Shown: positions 33,101 through 44,285, counted from the stretch's first letter. The stretch: DNA of 44,285 nucleotides from Setaria digitata (GCA_003640385.1 RCAB01000499.1:1-44285), one strand, 5' to 3'. Made by a program: numbers and translations. The notes: a model not told the origin generated them from the sequence alone.

Positions 33101-36100
33101 AAAAGAAAAATAAAATTTTGACTTCAATAATCAATAAATCAGTAAAGTAGTAGGTAGTATAATTATTATATACATTTGTAGAAATATATGATATATTGGT
33201 GACAATTTTAGATATTATCGATAAACTCTCATCCAAATGTTAAACTAAATTTGTCTTAAAAAAAATATATATAATTATCGTTGATAAAAAAATACGATAT
33301 TTATTTTCCATAAAACAACAGAAATGTCATATTTTTGGGCAAAAAAAAAAAAAAGTTTTTTGTTATTTGAAAAGAGACAGCAATTGGTGAAAAATAATTG
33401 CATTTTTGCTGTGCTAATCTATCAGCAATTTCTTACTTTTTTCTTTTTTTATCACTAATGAATCTTTTCAACAACGAATTCATTCAATTGTTAAAAAAAA
33501 AAAGAAAAAATGAGAGAATTAGAGAGGAAAAGTTGTTAAAATACTGAATAAAATGAAGAAAAAAAAAATTAGAAATTGGAATACTAAAACAGAGAGATGT
33601 AACGAAGAAGATCAATGTTTTATTCTATTTTATTTTTTTTTTCTTTAAATTTTCTTTATATAAAATTGAGAGGAAAAAAGATTTTTTTCGAAATATTAAA
33701 ATGAAATGCTGCAAAAAAAAAAAAAAAAAAAAAAAAAAGAGAGAGGAAGAAGGAAAAAACGTATTGAAAATATAGTAGTAGTATATAGGAAGGAAGCTGT
33801 TGAAGTAATGTTGAAAATACGAAAAAAAAAAAAAAAAGCTGTTAAAATAACCAGAGAAATGCTTTTAAAAAATTGCATAAAATGGAGAGGAAAATTTTTT
33901 GAAACTTTTAAATAAAAACGATTAGGAAAATTGATTATAATTAGAGTGGGAAAAAAATTGAAATATCAAATCAAATCGGAAGAAGCGGTTGAAATTTCAA
34001 CAAAATAAGAAATACCGGTTATATATTCATATACTGAATATCAATTCATGCCATACTTTACATCGGTGATGACTAGATATTAATAGTAACTCAGTGTCTG
34101 TTAGTATTGAACTTAGTAGATTGGAAGCGATTGTGTACTAGTTTTAAATATATTATTTTAAATTCCATTAATATGCTTAATTACATTGTTAAAAGTTTTT
34201 TTTTTAGTTCAATTTGCAGTATTAAAACTTCCATAGGCTTAAATAATACAAGATGAACAATTCTTTATAATAGTAGGAAAAATGTGAAAATTAAAAATCT
34301 ATTTCTATTATTTCTCATATAGCTTCAATCGTATCATTGTAGCATCGATATATGAATTAATGATTAACTAAAAATGCTTCATGAAATGAATATCACATAT
34401 TTAGCGAATAAATTCATTGTAAGGTTATTATAAAACAATTTAATTTCAAAAATTTCAAAAAAAAAAAAAAATTCGCAAATTAAAAATGATTATTCTGTTA
34501 GGTAAGAGAGATCTTAAAATGAGAACAAATCTCTTTACTAAATATGTTTATTTTAATTTATCAGATTGTTACCATCAAAATGATTGCCAAATAAAAATTT
34601 CATAACAAAAAGAAAATTTGACGGCAAAACTGTAAGAAGACACCTGCCTCATTCATTAATTAAGTTTTGAGAATAGAATATTGGAGAACTTATTATTTTT
34701 TCATTTTCTTGCTGTGATTTTAAGTAATTAGTTTAATTTGATGACTTTAGCATGAAAACTTGTTATGTCATAGCCAGTTTTAATCAGCAGCAATTATTAC
34801 TATTCAAGGCTTACAGTGTAGTTAAGCTGTTTAATTTTATATTAGCACAAATGGATACCATAAAATTTCGGAATTAATGTGACGAAAGATATTGCTGCGC
34901 ATTTCTAAATTTAAATTTAAGAAGAATTTGAAAACTGATAGTTTTACATTCATTTGTTTTCTTCCTCTCTCCAAGAATGATTATAATCAAAATTTTCAAT
35001 TCTTCATTTTAAATCATCAACTGTTAAAAAGCTGAGAAAAAATGTGGGAAAGTAGAAAATTAGAAATAAAAAGCAGTAAAAATCTAAAATAAATTATAGA
35101 CAGCAGTATATTATTTATTTTTTTTTAATTAAAGAAAATGAAAAAAAAGAGAAGAGAACTTTGATGAATTTAGGATTTGCTCCTAAAATGAGATTTTCAT
35201 TTTGCAATCATTTTCAGAAGGAAATTCTAAAATGAATTTAACGAATGAAAATTGAAAAAGCTTGTCATTTCGCTTTGGCATCATTTCGACTTGATAAAAT
35301 TTTTCCATTTCTGTTTTTTTTTTTTCTTTTTTTTTTCTTTGCAGTTGCAATTCAATTTATGTTTTCGGTTAGCAAATGCTGTGGAATATTTCTTCTTTCC
35401 TAATTACTTTTTTTTTTTTAAGTTTTTGAAATATATATAAACATGTATGCTTGTTTACTTGTTATTTGTTCATATATATATATATATATATTAAGGCAAT
35501 AACAATGTGGTACTAATGAAAATAATTTTCTTGAATTTCAAATGATAACTTCATCCACATGTTATCAGTTGTTGTAAACTGTTAACGTCTATCACCCAAA
35601 TTGGTCACTTTATCATTATAATATTTATCGCTTTATCTTAATTGATAACAATTNAGTTAGCTGCAAATTTTGATTATGTAACTGATGGAAGAAAAAGATA
35701 TTGAGAATTCCCAAATTGGTCACTTTATCATTATAATATTTATCGCTTTATCTTAATTGATAACAATTTTTTTGTTATGTGCAATTAATCTATTCGTTAT
35801 ATTTGTTGCATTTTTAATATATATTTCTATATTTTTTAAATATATTTATAACTTAAAGGATTTGTGAAATTTCAAAGCAGCTATGACCATGATCATTTTT
35901 TAACGAAAATATAAAAAAAAATATAGAAAAAAAAATATAAAAATATAGAAAGTTGATAACGAGAAGATGAGAATGCAGGAAAAAAAGAAGGAAAAAGGTA
36001 GAATATATTGGAATAGGAAAACACAAAAGAAAAATTAATAATTAGAAATTATAAAAATTTGATAATTTGATAAGTGAGGAAATATTATTTGAAGAGAATG

Positions 36101-37186
36101 AAATATAATGATTGCATAAAATGTTTAGCAGCATTATTGCTTTTGTTTTATCACTATTACTGAATAAATAGCACATGATATCAATATACTAAATTTATAT
36201 TGGAATATGACAATGAATAACCTAAGATCAATTTTCCTGTATGTATCGATGCAAGGTATAACAAATATCATTCCCGGTCCACGAGCGCCACCGAAAACAA
36301 GTCGGCCAATTCGAAATATCACTACCCTTTCATATTCTTTGATAACCTAAAAAATAATAATGAATTGAGTTCATCTATTCCAATTCCAATTGTGCATTCG
36401 TATTTTTGCATGAAACATTGCCTGTCTTATAGCAAGTGCATTGGAAATAATTGCAACTAAACCGTATTTTATATTATTAGAAATTCAAATGTATTTTTAA
36501 TATTTTAGAAAAAAAAATTTTATTCAAATCGTTGCCAATCATTATTAAATGTTAATTTTTTTTTTAAAAAAAAAGAAGAAAAATCAATACATAAATATAT
36601 TGGAAAAAAAAAATGAAAACTGCCAAATGATAAGCGAAAATGGAATGCTAAAAAAAACTTTTTGGAAATGTTAAAAAATAAATTTGTAACTGCTAAACAA
36701 TAATTCACCTTTAAACAAACACACATTGAAAATGGAAAGGTAATTATGATTAAAATCCATGACAGTACTAATAATGCATAGCCAAATATGGTGCCGATTG
36801 TTTCATAGTCCGGTGGTACATCCTGAAAACAAAACGGAATTAGGCATATTTGAAAAAGGGTGAAATCCAACAAAAAGTTACGAAGAATTTATTATTATTA
36901 TTCCGGAAACTACATACCTATTAAGATAGAATAATTGTTAATATAAAAAAAAAAAAAAAAAAAAAGATGAAAAACGAAAAAATTGACAATCTGATACCTT
37001 CAAAGATTTAACCTTCTGATGACTGAAATGCGAAACTTTAGCAGAATTTTTTTATGCCATCACGTTTAGAAATAAATAGTTATGTTACAATGAAATGAGT
37101 TTAAAAATTTGTTAAAATTTATAATTTACTTGATTGGAAGATGGTGTAACCCACTGTGGGTCCGTCCGGGCATTTTTTGAGGACAT
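30079..37186 (-). CDS. unc-1: UNC-1-like stomatin (band 7/SPFH membrane protein), 8 coding exons, complete
   Basis: Coding exons in order are 37186-37130, 36822-36709, 36346-36222, 32745-32570, 31680-31583, 31346-31224, 30588-30497 and 30154-30079. They sum to 861 nt, giving 286 residues plus TAA. Order of parts: short cytosolic N-terminus (1-29), hydrophobic hairpin (about 30-56) with the family proline at P49, then the SPFH/band 7 domain (about 58-230) with a charged Ala/Glu-rich helix near 208-232, and a short C-terminus. The protein matches C. elegans UNC-1 almost throughout as I remember it, and the length is nearly the same (285). Stomatins are inner-leaflet oligomers that modulate channels; in C. 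elegans UNC-1 is needed for UNC-9 gap-junction function and affects volatile anaesthetic sensitivity. The start is the first ATG after an in-frame TAA at 37222-37220. A different stomatin paralogue is possible, but the N-terminal match argues for unc-1 itself. Confidence 0.96.
30497..30588 (-). CDS. unc-1: unc-1 coding exon 7 (residues 232-261)
   Basis: Reads [20 protein letters not shown] then [10 protein letters not shown], the conserved stomatin C-terminal segment. Acceptor ATTAAAG, donor GC|GTATGC; the alanine codon 262 is split. Confidence 0.95.
30939..31165. repeat. Degenerate repeat with recurring AACGTG in a unc-1 intron
   Basis: Blocks like AACGTGAA(A/G)(C/T)ATTTT and (T/C)AG(A/G)AA(A/G)CGT recur about five to six times, with related stretches GGAAATTTCGTC and GAGAAATTTCATT. 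Copies are strongly diverged. Confidence 0.55.
31224..31346 (-). CDS. unc-1: unc-1 coding exon 6 (residues 191-231)
   Basis: Reads [20 protein letters not shown] followed by an Ala/Glu/Arg-rich stretch ending AAEGEQK, which forms the charged helix used in stomatin oligomerisation. Acceptor TTTACAG, donor AAA|GTAAGT. Confidence 0.95.
31583..31680 (-). CDS. unc-1: unc-1 coding exon 5 (residues 158-190)
   Basis: Reads [15 protein letters not shown] then [12 protein letters not shown], the segment of the SPFH domain that precedes the ERVEVKDI strand. A T-rich tract ends at the acceptor TTTAAG; donor AAG|GTTAAA. Confidence 0.95.
32076..32380. repeat. Exact 152-bp direct duplication around an N
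   Basis: 32076-32227 recurs without a mismatch at 32229-32380, directly abutting the single N at 32228. This is almost certainly an unmerged overlap between two contigs, in the intron before unc-1 exon 5. Confidence 0.92.
32570..32745 (-). CDS. unc-1: unc-1 coding exon 4 (residues 99-158, SPFH core)
   Basis: Reads [15 protein letters not shown], then [14 protein letters not shown] and TTLRNALG, the most conserved block of the stomatin family. The acceptor is TTTAAG, the donor CTCG|GTAATT. The preceding intron of about 3.5 kb is the longest in this gene. Confidence 0.96.
32746..36221 (-). other. unc-1: unc-1 intron 3, 3.5 kb, non-coding
   Basis: A/T-rich, with long A and T runs, an AT microsatellite near 35472-35492 and an N-linked duplication near its right side. 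No exon was recognised on either strand. Confidence 0.75.
35595..35768. repeat. Exact 59-bp direct duplication next to an N
   Basis: 35595-35653 recurs at 35710-35768. The N at 35654 directly follows the first copy and 55 unique bases separate it from the second. Confidence 0.9.
36222..36346 (-). CDS. unc-1: unc-1 coding exon 3 (residues 58-98, start of the band 7 domain)
   Basis: Contains [18 protein letters not shown] and [13 protein letters not shown], the typical opening of the stomatin SPFH domain. Acceptor TTTTTAG, donor TTAG|GTTATT; the last codon (AG|G, arginine 99) is split across the intron. Confidence 0.96.
36709..36822 (-). CDS. unc-1: unc-1 coding exon 2 (residues 20-57, membrane hairpin)
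   Basis: Begins [17 protein letters not shown] and continues through the hydrophobic segment to [10 protein letters not shown]. The proline in FPF is the hairpin proline of stomatins. Acceptor TTTTCAG, donor AAG|GTGAAT, both phase 0. Confidence 0.95.
37130..37186 (-). CDS. unc-1: unc-1 coding exon 1 (residues 1-19)
   Basis: Encodes the start [19 protein letters not shown], which resembles the UNC-1 N-terminus. The donor is CAA|GTAAAT in phase 0. A short leader (37234-37187) follows an ATTGCAG acceptor, which could receive a spliced leader or an upstream untranslated exon. Confidence 0.92.
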
Positions 37187-37234
37187 TGACCCGTTGGAAC
37201 CCAACTCCGTCGTAATTTTTTATTCTGGTCCGTT
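37187..37234 (-). promoter_or_regulatory. unc-1: unc-1 5' leader after a splice acceptor
   Basis: Transcribed leader between ATTATTGCAG and the ATG. It contains an in-frame TAA at 37222-37220, which fixes the start codon. The acceptor could take SL1 or join an upstream untranslated exon; the sequence does not decide which. Confidence 0.55.
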
Positions 37235-38569
37235 CTGCAATAATTTGGTTTATTAATTAATGTTTAAATTATCAATTTCAGTGTAATATCATGTTGACAG
37301 GCGAAAACGATTCTTGAAGTACATAATTATCAAAGACAATTCAAAAGAATTGAAAATTTTTTTTCAATTTCATTTTTGTTTCGAAACTAAAAAAAAGAAA
37401 AAAAGAAATGAAATGAAGAAAATTACTTTTCTCTCTTTTTTCTTTTCATAATTAAAGGAAGAAGTAGAAATAAAAAGTATATGTAGTATATTAATTAACC
37501 ATTTTATGACAAGTATTTCTTGAATGAATTTCTAATAGGCATAGAAAATTTTCACTTCAAATATTTCAATGATTTCATGCTTAAAAGGAAAAACTGCGAT
37601 CTAAAAACATCGTAATTTTTTCTGGAACGCAGAAAAAAAGGCTGATTTAAAAAAAAAAAAAGAAAAAAAAAAAGAAAGAAACGAAAAAAACTTTTTAAAA
37701 TTTTCAAAAGGAGAAAAAAAAAAAAAAAAAGCAAATGAATAAATAAACGATAGTAAAAAAAAACGGCTTCAAAAGATTCTGTTATTAATAATAACTGTGT
37801 AACTTTTATGGGTGTTTGAAAAAATAATTCAAATTTTGAAATTCAAAATTTCAAAAGGAAAAATATATATGACTGAATAAATAATGAAATATACAATGTA
37901 ACTTTTAGCGGAATTTTATTTTTTTTTTAGTGCTATGCTTAGGTGAAGTTTTAAAATTAAAAATGAAAAAATTTTCACCTTAGCAAAACTTATGAAATAT
38001 TTAAAAAAGAAAAGTATCGAAGCAAAACGGGACGAATGATTTGAGGAAGTTGTCATTGGGGCAAATTTATTTTCACTTTTTTTTAAAGGCACAATCAGTC
38101 AACAACCATTTTGGAAAAATAAAAAGGAAAACAAAACAAAAACAAATAAAATGCGTAAACAAAATGCTAAAATATTACTGCAAAATAGTAAAATAAACAA
38201 CAAAAATCAATAGCAATTACTAAACAATAAGTAGTAATTGAAGTAAAAAAAATTAAAAGAGTAGCTTTTAAAGAAGTAAAAACAGAAGCAAAAAATGAAT
38301 GGCAAGATTTCAAAGTATTTGTATAAATTTAGCCAACAAATTTGGGTATTTGAAAATTGAAAAAAAAAATTTTTAGTTCTAGACAAAATTCAAGGAAAGG
38401 AAAAAAGCCAAATTAAAACAAGAGTTAAAATTAGAAAAAAAAATTTGGTGATAGAAAAAAACAAATAACTTTTTTCTTATAATGTGACACATTAACAGCG
38501 CTGAAAAATAAAAGCCAAGTTTGAGGGAAGGAAAGCTTATTTTAGATTTTTTCAAGATTTAAATAAAGG

Positions 38570-38812
38570 TGAAGCCTGAAGATGAAAACCAGGCTTCAAA
38601 AATGGTGATCAAGCTTTAAGAAAGACAATAGGCTTCAAAAATGAATGCCAAGACTTTGAAAGGTATGCTTCAAGAATAGAGATGAAGCTTTCAAGAATGA
38701 AAGCCTTCAAGAATAAAAGCCAGACTTTAAGAATAAAAGCCAGACTTCATGGATGAATGCCGAACTGGAAGAATGAAAGCCAAGCTTCAAGAATAAAAGC
38801 CAAATTTGAATG
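38570..38812. repeat. Degenerate minisatellite, unit about 20-22 bp
   Basis: Unit close to CAAGAATAAAAGCCAGACTT, repeated around ten times with drift (GGCTTCAAAAATG, AAGCTTTCAAGAATG, AAGAATGAAAGCCAAGCTTC). The copies at 38697-38812 are the best preserved. Confidence 0.85.
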
Positions 38813-39129
38813 AAAATGTAAGAAAGAGGAAAAAGGAAAATGATGATGTGCCTATACATATAAGCATCAATATAAATATATATGTAGACTAGAAAGCTAG
38901 AAAGCTCCTCCTTCTTAAATTTATCACATTATTGATAGGTAGGCTTTGGCACTTTAACGCTTGGCCAAGTGCTACTGAGAAATTTATTCCTTTAGTAGTA
39001 ACTTTCAATGGGTATTGATTTTCAAGAAACAATGAAAACAAATTTTCAAAATCTCAGTTCCTATTATGAAATAAAATGAGAAAAGAAATGAATCATGATG
39101 AATTAAAAAATATATATATTTGTTGATTT

Positions 39130-39135
<6 letters not shown>

Positions 39136-39193
<58 letters not shown>
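39136..39193. repeat. ATA/TAA microsatellite, about 19 units
   Basis: Uninterrupted trinucleotide run of about 58 bp. Confidence 0.95.
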
Positions 39194-41108
39194 TTCTTAT
39201 ACAGCAAAAAGTTCAATTTATGGAGCGTTTACATATAAATAAAATAGGAAAAATGAATAATTTCACAACTGAAAATAAAAAAGAAAGAACAATTTGAATT
39301 TGGGAAATGATAGCTCACTAATTTATTAAAAAAAAAAAAAGAAAATGCAAAAATGAGGCTAAAATTTCATTATTCGTTGTTTTGAAATTGTTATTAGAAA
39401 TATGGCTCGAAAAAGCTGAATTATTAATTTGTTTAATAAAAAAAAATACGAAGATTTTCATTACCAAAGGAATTATGTATAAAAAGAAATGAGACTTGGA
39501 ATTGTTAAAATATTTATCTGTTAAATAAGAAAAAAAAAAAGAAACTTCTTTATTTGTTACAAAGTTAAATTGTGCAATAAAATATAGGCTTAAATTTTTG
39601 AAATTCATATTTAAGTAAAATTTTAAATACTGAATAAAAAACAGTAATTATTTGTTATGAAATGTATGTGTAATATAATAAAATATGATGCAGAACTTCA
39701 GAAATTTTTGTTTTACATTAAATTTAATTAATTCGAATAAAAAAAAAAATAAAAGAGAACTTGTACAATGGAAAATTTTGAAAAAGAATGAAGTGATAAA
39801 GTTTCGATTTATTAAATAATCGAAGAGAAATTTCAGAAGGCAACAGCATTAAGCAAAAGTCTAAAAATGACACTACAAAGTGTTGTAATGATGTGAAGCA
39901 AGAATGAAGAAAGTAAAAGGGACTAGAGATATTGGGCCATTTTTCCTCAATCATTCCTGGCCTTTAAGGCCTTCGTTTCAAATCGATTTCAAGAAATTTG
40001 ATTAGCAGAATGAAACGAGTCTTTACTATATATCTACTGGATGATAAAGTGACTTTTTCTGATACATATATTACATATATTACTATTTCGTATTAGCAAA
40101 AAAAAAGAAAAAAAAATCATTTTTTCGGTTAACAGAGAAGAAAAAAGGCATGAAACATTTGCTAAATTTAAATTTTACAATTTTTTAAATTCAGCGCAAT
40201 AAAATGATTGGATGGATTGATGCAAACATATATATATAATGATAGTTGTACTTTTTTCTTTGTTTTTCTTCGCTCATAAAGGGTTTCAAAAAATGCTTAC
40301 TAATTAAAAATATGCGTACTTGTAATTATTTATCAAAGCTCTTTTATATAAAATCAATTATGACAATTGTCATAACTTCTTACTCCTTTGCTGTTAATTT
40401 TTAATTAGTTATTTCTGACCGTTTTTTACTTATCATGCAAACTAATGATGAAAATATTAGTTAATTGCATTATTATTTCACTGAATTTTGTTAATTATGC
40501 AGCAATAAAATTTGCTCAGTGGATAAGAGAATAAAACATTTTTATTTCAGACAATTATTTTTTGATTTTAATTTAGATTTTTCTTTTCTCTTTTTTTTTT
40601 TACTTTTCATCGTTAATCTGTAAATATTAATGCAATTAACTAACTCTTTTATATAAAATCAATTTTAAATCTATTATAAAGCATAAGTTTATATGCAAGT
40701 ATATTTTAACCGCAGTGTCATTTTTCTCCTCTTCATTCCTTCTTAATACCACTTACAAATAGTATTTTGCTCAATGTTTTATAAATAAGAAATTTGGACT
40801 GAAAAACTTAATTTTTTTTTTGAATATTGATACCATTTGTAGGGAAAGTCCGCAAAAATGAACGTAACTTTTTTGAATATCGCATTTTAATTATAATTAT
40901 AGATTTGAAAGGTGATATGCTTGTTAAAAATGATTTTAATTTTTCAAATAAATTCAAAAGTTTAAATGAAATAAAAAATATCATGATTTAATCACAAATA
41001 TTTAATTAATTGTGAAATATGCATACTGGTCAGTCATTTTAAGCTAACCTGAAATATTCGTCTAAATGAACGTAACACTAAATTTCTTTAAGTGAACATC
41101 ATGTAGTC

Positions 41109-41312
41109 AGTCAAATCTCTCCAAGTTAATCGTAATATATTTTTGGCCAAATCCTCTCCTGTTAATATATTCGGGGCAAATCCCATCAAATGAACGTAAT
41201 GTATTTAGCCAAATCTCATGAAGTGCATCTAATATATTTGGTCAAGTCTCGTAAAGCAAACAAAATATATTTGGCCAAGTCTTACGATGCAATCATGATA
41301 TATTTGGTTAAG
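41109..41312. repeat. Degenerate 33-bp minisatellite, about 6 copies
   Basis: The unit is close to GCCAAATCTCATGAAGTG followed by AACGTAATATATTTG. Four successive copies on the right side keep near-constant length; those on the left are more divergent. Related words (AAATGAACGTAAC) occur earlier, at 40857-40868 and 41063-41075. Confidence 0.85.
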
Positions 41313-44285
41313 ATGGAATGAAAAAAAAAAAAAAAATCAAGTTAGATTATGAATTTTTCTCTTTTAAAAAATATCATTAGAAATTGCAATTTTGGATTTT
41401 ATAGGCTGCCCTAATTAGGCAAAAGATTTAAATTAATGTAGATTAAATTGAGAATTTCCAAAATTGCTGCTGTTTTTAAGATCAAAAAAAGAAAAAAAAA
41501 AAGGTAAAAAAGATTCCTGTGAATGACTTTGGTAGGAAAAAACAAAAAACAAAAAATTTGCAGAATTTCATATTTCCCTTTTTGCAAAAAAATAAAGATA
41601 TTTTAAAATAATTTGAAAAGGGGAAAAAAATGTTGCAAATTTTCAAATCCTTCTCCGGTCCTCATGGAAATGTAAAAATTGTATACAGAATAATGTAAGA
41701 AAATAAATAAAAAAAAAATTGTAATGATAAATAAAGAATGTCTATGTGATTGATTTTTCATTCTGATGAAAAGAATAAACAATCATTTGTTGATAACATA
41801 GTCCATTCGGTGATATGATAAAATGATATACTGCTGAAGAGGAGAGTAAAAGCATAGTCAGCTATTTGAAACTTATAATAAATTACATTAAAATTATCGA
41901 AAATAAAGAAAAATTTGCGATTATAATGCAATATTTCACACAACTTTAACTATAAATTGAAATTTAGCGGAAAAAAAATTAATAAATATTAAGATTTCGC
42001 GTATTACTTGATATTACTGATGTTATAGAATATATAAAAAAAATATATGAAATCTTAATATAAAAATGTACTAAAAAAATATATGCCAAAGAAAAATGAG
42101 AATTACATAAGAAGATGAAATTTTTGAAAATATGAAACAATTACATCAAATAATTATTGATATTATTAATTTGACAGGGAAAATGAAAAATTTTTGAAAC
42201 AAATTTCATTTAATTTTACTTAATATTAAGTCATCACAGTAGCAAAGGGAATTAAGCCATTTGTTTGTAAATATTTGGGGTAATAAATAATAATAATAAC
42301 ATCAAATGAAAATCTGATATCGATATTAACCAACAGGAAGTAGAAAGAATTTTTGCAACAAATCTGAAATTTACTAAATTCATTTTCTAATTCTTTCTGA
42401 TTTTTGTATAATAGAGGAAAAAAGAATTGATTAATAGCAAAAGAAAATTAAACAATTCACTTGTAGAAAAAAAAAAAAAGAAAGAAAAAAATAAAAAAAA
42501 TATTTGATTTGATGGTAAAATAAAAATTGAATGACTGAGAGAGAAAAAGATTGAAATAAACTTTAGAAAAAGTTATGAAAAGGGAAGGCAAAGTGAATGG
42601 CAGTAGCTTAAAATGAAGAAATGAAGCTTGGCCTGGTATAAAGAAAAAGTTAAAATTAGCCTCTATTTCGATGAAAAATACCAAAAAAAAAAAAAAAAAA
42701 AAAAAAGAAGGAAAGGAGAAAAAAATGGGAAAAAAAAGAAAAAAAAAAGAAGAGAAATAAATGACTTTAGAATGTAAAAGTTTATGTTCTCATTTTATAT
42801 CATAAATTATCCAAATAACACATTTTTCCTTTCTCAAATTAAAATTTTTTCTTTTGTTATTATTTAAAAGAAGAAAAGAAAAAAGAAAAAACTATCTTCT
42901 CAATTTCAAATTTTTTTTCTTGTTTTTGAATTTCTCGTGTAATTTTCTTTAAATTATTTCATAAAAATAATAATAATTATAATAAAGAAATCGATCGTCT
43001 CTTTTCCTTCATTTATCCTTTTTTTTTTTCGAAAGGTTGGTTATTTTTTTTGAAGTTAAGTTGAAAGACAAAGTAGTTTAAAATTGTTGCTATAACTTTG
43101 TCATCAATTTTTATTTTATCCGTAAAGTAATTTTTTATTCAATTATTTCCCTTTTTCTTTCTTGTACATAGGAACTGACTAATTTTTCTTTTTTTTTCTC
43201 TCTCATTATGTAAATTTATTTACCTTAAGGAATACTTTCAGGATGCTATTTTGGCTAATTAATTAATTAATATATAGGCTGATAACGTGATATATTTTGT
43301 TTTTCCAAATTTAGCAAAATTTCAATTGCACTAAGCTCGTGTCGCTACTTTCTTCCGCCTAAAATGCTCATTTAATCCAGTAATTAATCAAATTGAAACG
43401 TTTCGAGTTTCGTGAAGAGATACTCTACCGTATCATTGTGAAAGCATCACCCGTAAGCAGTAATACCGTAATACTGTAGTTTGAGCCGATATACTTCGGT
43501 TGTGAACTGATTCGTCCAATAATTTTATTTCAAAATGTTATTTAAAATAAAAAAAAGAAAAAATAAAATGGAAATGGAAATTCACAAAGTGAAAAAAACT
43601 TTCTAATATGAAATGAAAATACAAAAAAAAACTTTTAGCTCAAAATCATATAATATTTAATTTTTCTTTTTTTGGTTATCAAACAAATTTTATTAAAATT
43701 TACTAATCATTTATATAGGAATCGAAATTTTTAAGAAATTTAAATTTTCCGACGAGCTTCTGTAAGCATACTAATTGAATCGGAACAAGTGACAATAACG
43801 ATGATGGTGAAAGTTTATATAAAAGGAATAAAGGAAGATGATAATGGATGGTCATTCACAAATGTGTACCATATCATATCTTATCAGTGCTTATAAGCAA
43901 ATGTATCAATCAATATTGATACTTAATTTTTCTAAATAAACTCTATTTTATCATTTTCACTACTTTTCGTTAAGTAAATTAGTTTCATTTCGAATTTGTA
44001 AAGTATTTTTTAATTTGAAATTTTTGATAATTACAAATAAAAGAAAATGAAAAAGAGAAATAAATTCAAAAGAATTAAAAAAAAAAAAAAGAAATATTCT
44101 GTGTGAAAAATATGCAATAAATACAAATTTATTACAATAACAATTTTTCTCACAAAAAAAATTTCAGAAATAAATTTAAGCTATTTTGTAAATTAAAAAG
44201 ATTTCAAATTTAGTGTTCCATTCTTGTTCGGAATGAAGAGGAAAAGAGAGAGTTAGAGAGATGAAAGGAGAAGGAATGAAAGGAG

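Larger units (their letters stand above)
37235..44285. other. Region upstream of unc-1, no gene recognised
   Basis: About 7 kb probably containing the unc-1 promoter. It has two minisatellites, an ATA microsatellite, several homopolymer runs and one patch richer in G/C at 43385-43510. No exon with family similarity was found on either strand; an untranslated first exon of unc-1 could be hidden here. Confidence 0.65.

Noticed and set aside
33706..33915. Plus-strand lysine-rich open frame
   Set aside because: Produced by a 25-base A tract and other A runs in a unc-1 intron.
43801..43905. Plus-strand 34-codon open frame starting ATGATGGTG near the right edge
   Set aside because: Too short, with no homology and no splice context to support a gene.
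1..44285. tRNA, rRNA, CRISPR array, or transposase/reverse transcriptase genes
   Set aside because: Both strands were scanned by eye; no cloverleaf-like G/C block, regular spacer array or mobile-element domain was seen. A covariance-model search could still reveal a small RNA.

Overview
The window is nuclear DNA from a nematode. The evidence is very high A/T content, abundant long A or T runs, small exons joined by GT-AG introns with TTTCAG-like acceptors, and one gene whose conceptual protein matches the Caenorhabditis elegans stomatin UNC-1 (remembered sequence) almost residue for residue. The long introns and base composition suit a parasitic clade III nematode such as a filarial worm; genus and species cannot be read from the sequence. 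There is no sign of bacterial genes, a complete transposon, CRISPR or rRNA.

Three protein genes lie head to tail on the minus strand, so they are transcribed from high to low coordinates. (1) unc-1, a stomatin/band 7 membrane protein, has eight coding exons between 37186 and 30079 and encodes 286 residues. (2) A PPM1L-type PP2C protein phosphatase has ten coding exons between 28536 and 5401 and encodes 389 residues; an N-terminal membrane anchor precedes a complete metal-dependent phosphatase domain. (3) A peptide-receptor-like seven-helix GPCR (FMRFamide-receptor-like) has seven exons between 4997 and 262. It runs off the left edge, so helix 7 and the tail are outside the window. All exon joins keep frame, and the coding totals of the two complete genes are exact multiples of three.

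Layout: 37.2-44.3 kb is the non-coding region upstream of unc-1, with two minisatellites, an ATA microsatellite and one patch richer in G/C. 30.1-37.2 kb is unc-1. 28.5-30.1 kb is an intergenic gap containing a diverged tandem duplication. 5.4-28.5 kb is the phosphatase gene, mostly intron, including introns of 9.2 and 5.2 kb. The gap between the phosphatase stop and the receptor start is only about 400 bp, which raises the possibility of an operon.

Functionally, UNC-1 and a neuropeptide-type receptor both point to neuromuscular signalling, and a membrane-anchored PP2C could act in any tissue. Nothing in the sequence shows that the three work in one pathway.

Three of the four single N bases sit between exact direct duplications of 59 to 152 bp, a mark of contigs joined without merging their overlap. 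I found no new multi-gene system. The points most worth checking are the unusual receptor motifs, the possible phosphatase-receptor operon, the N-linked duplications and several degenerate tandem repeats.
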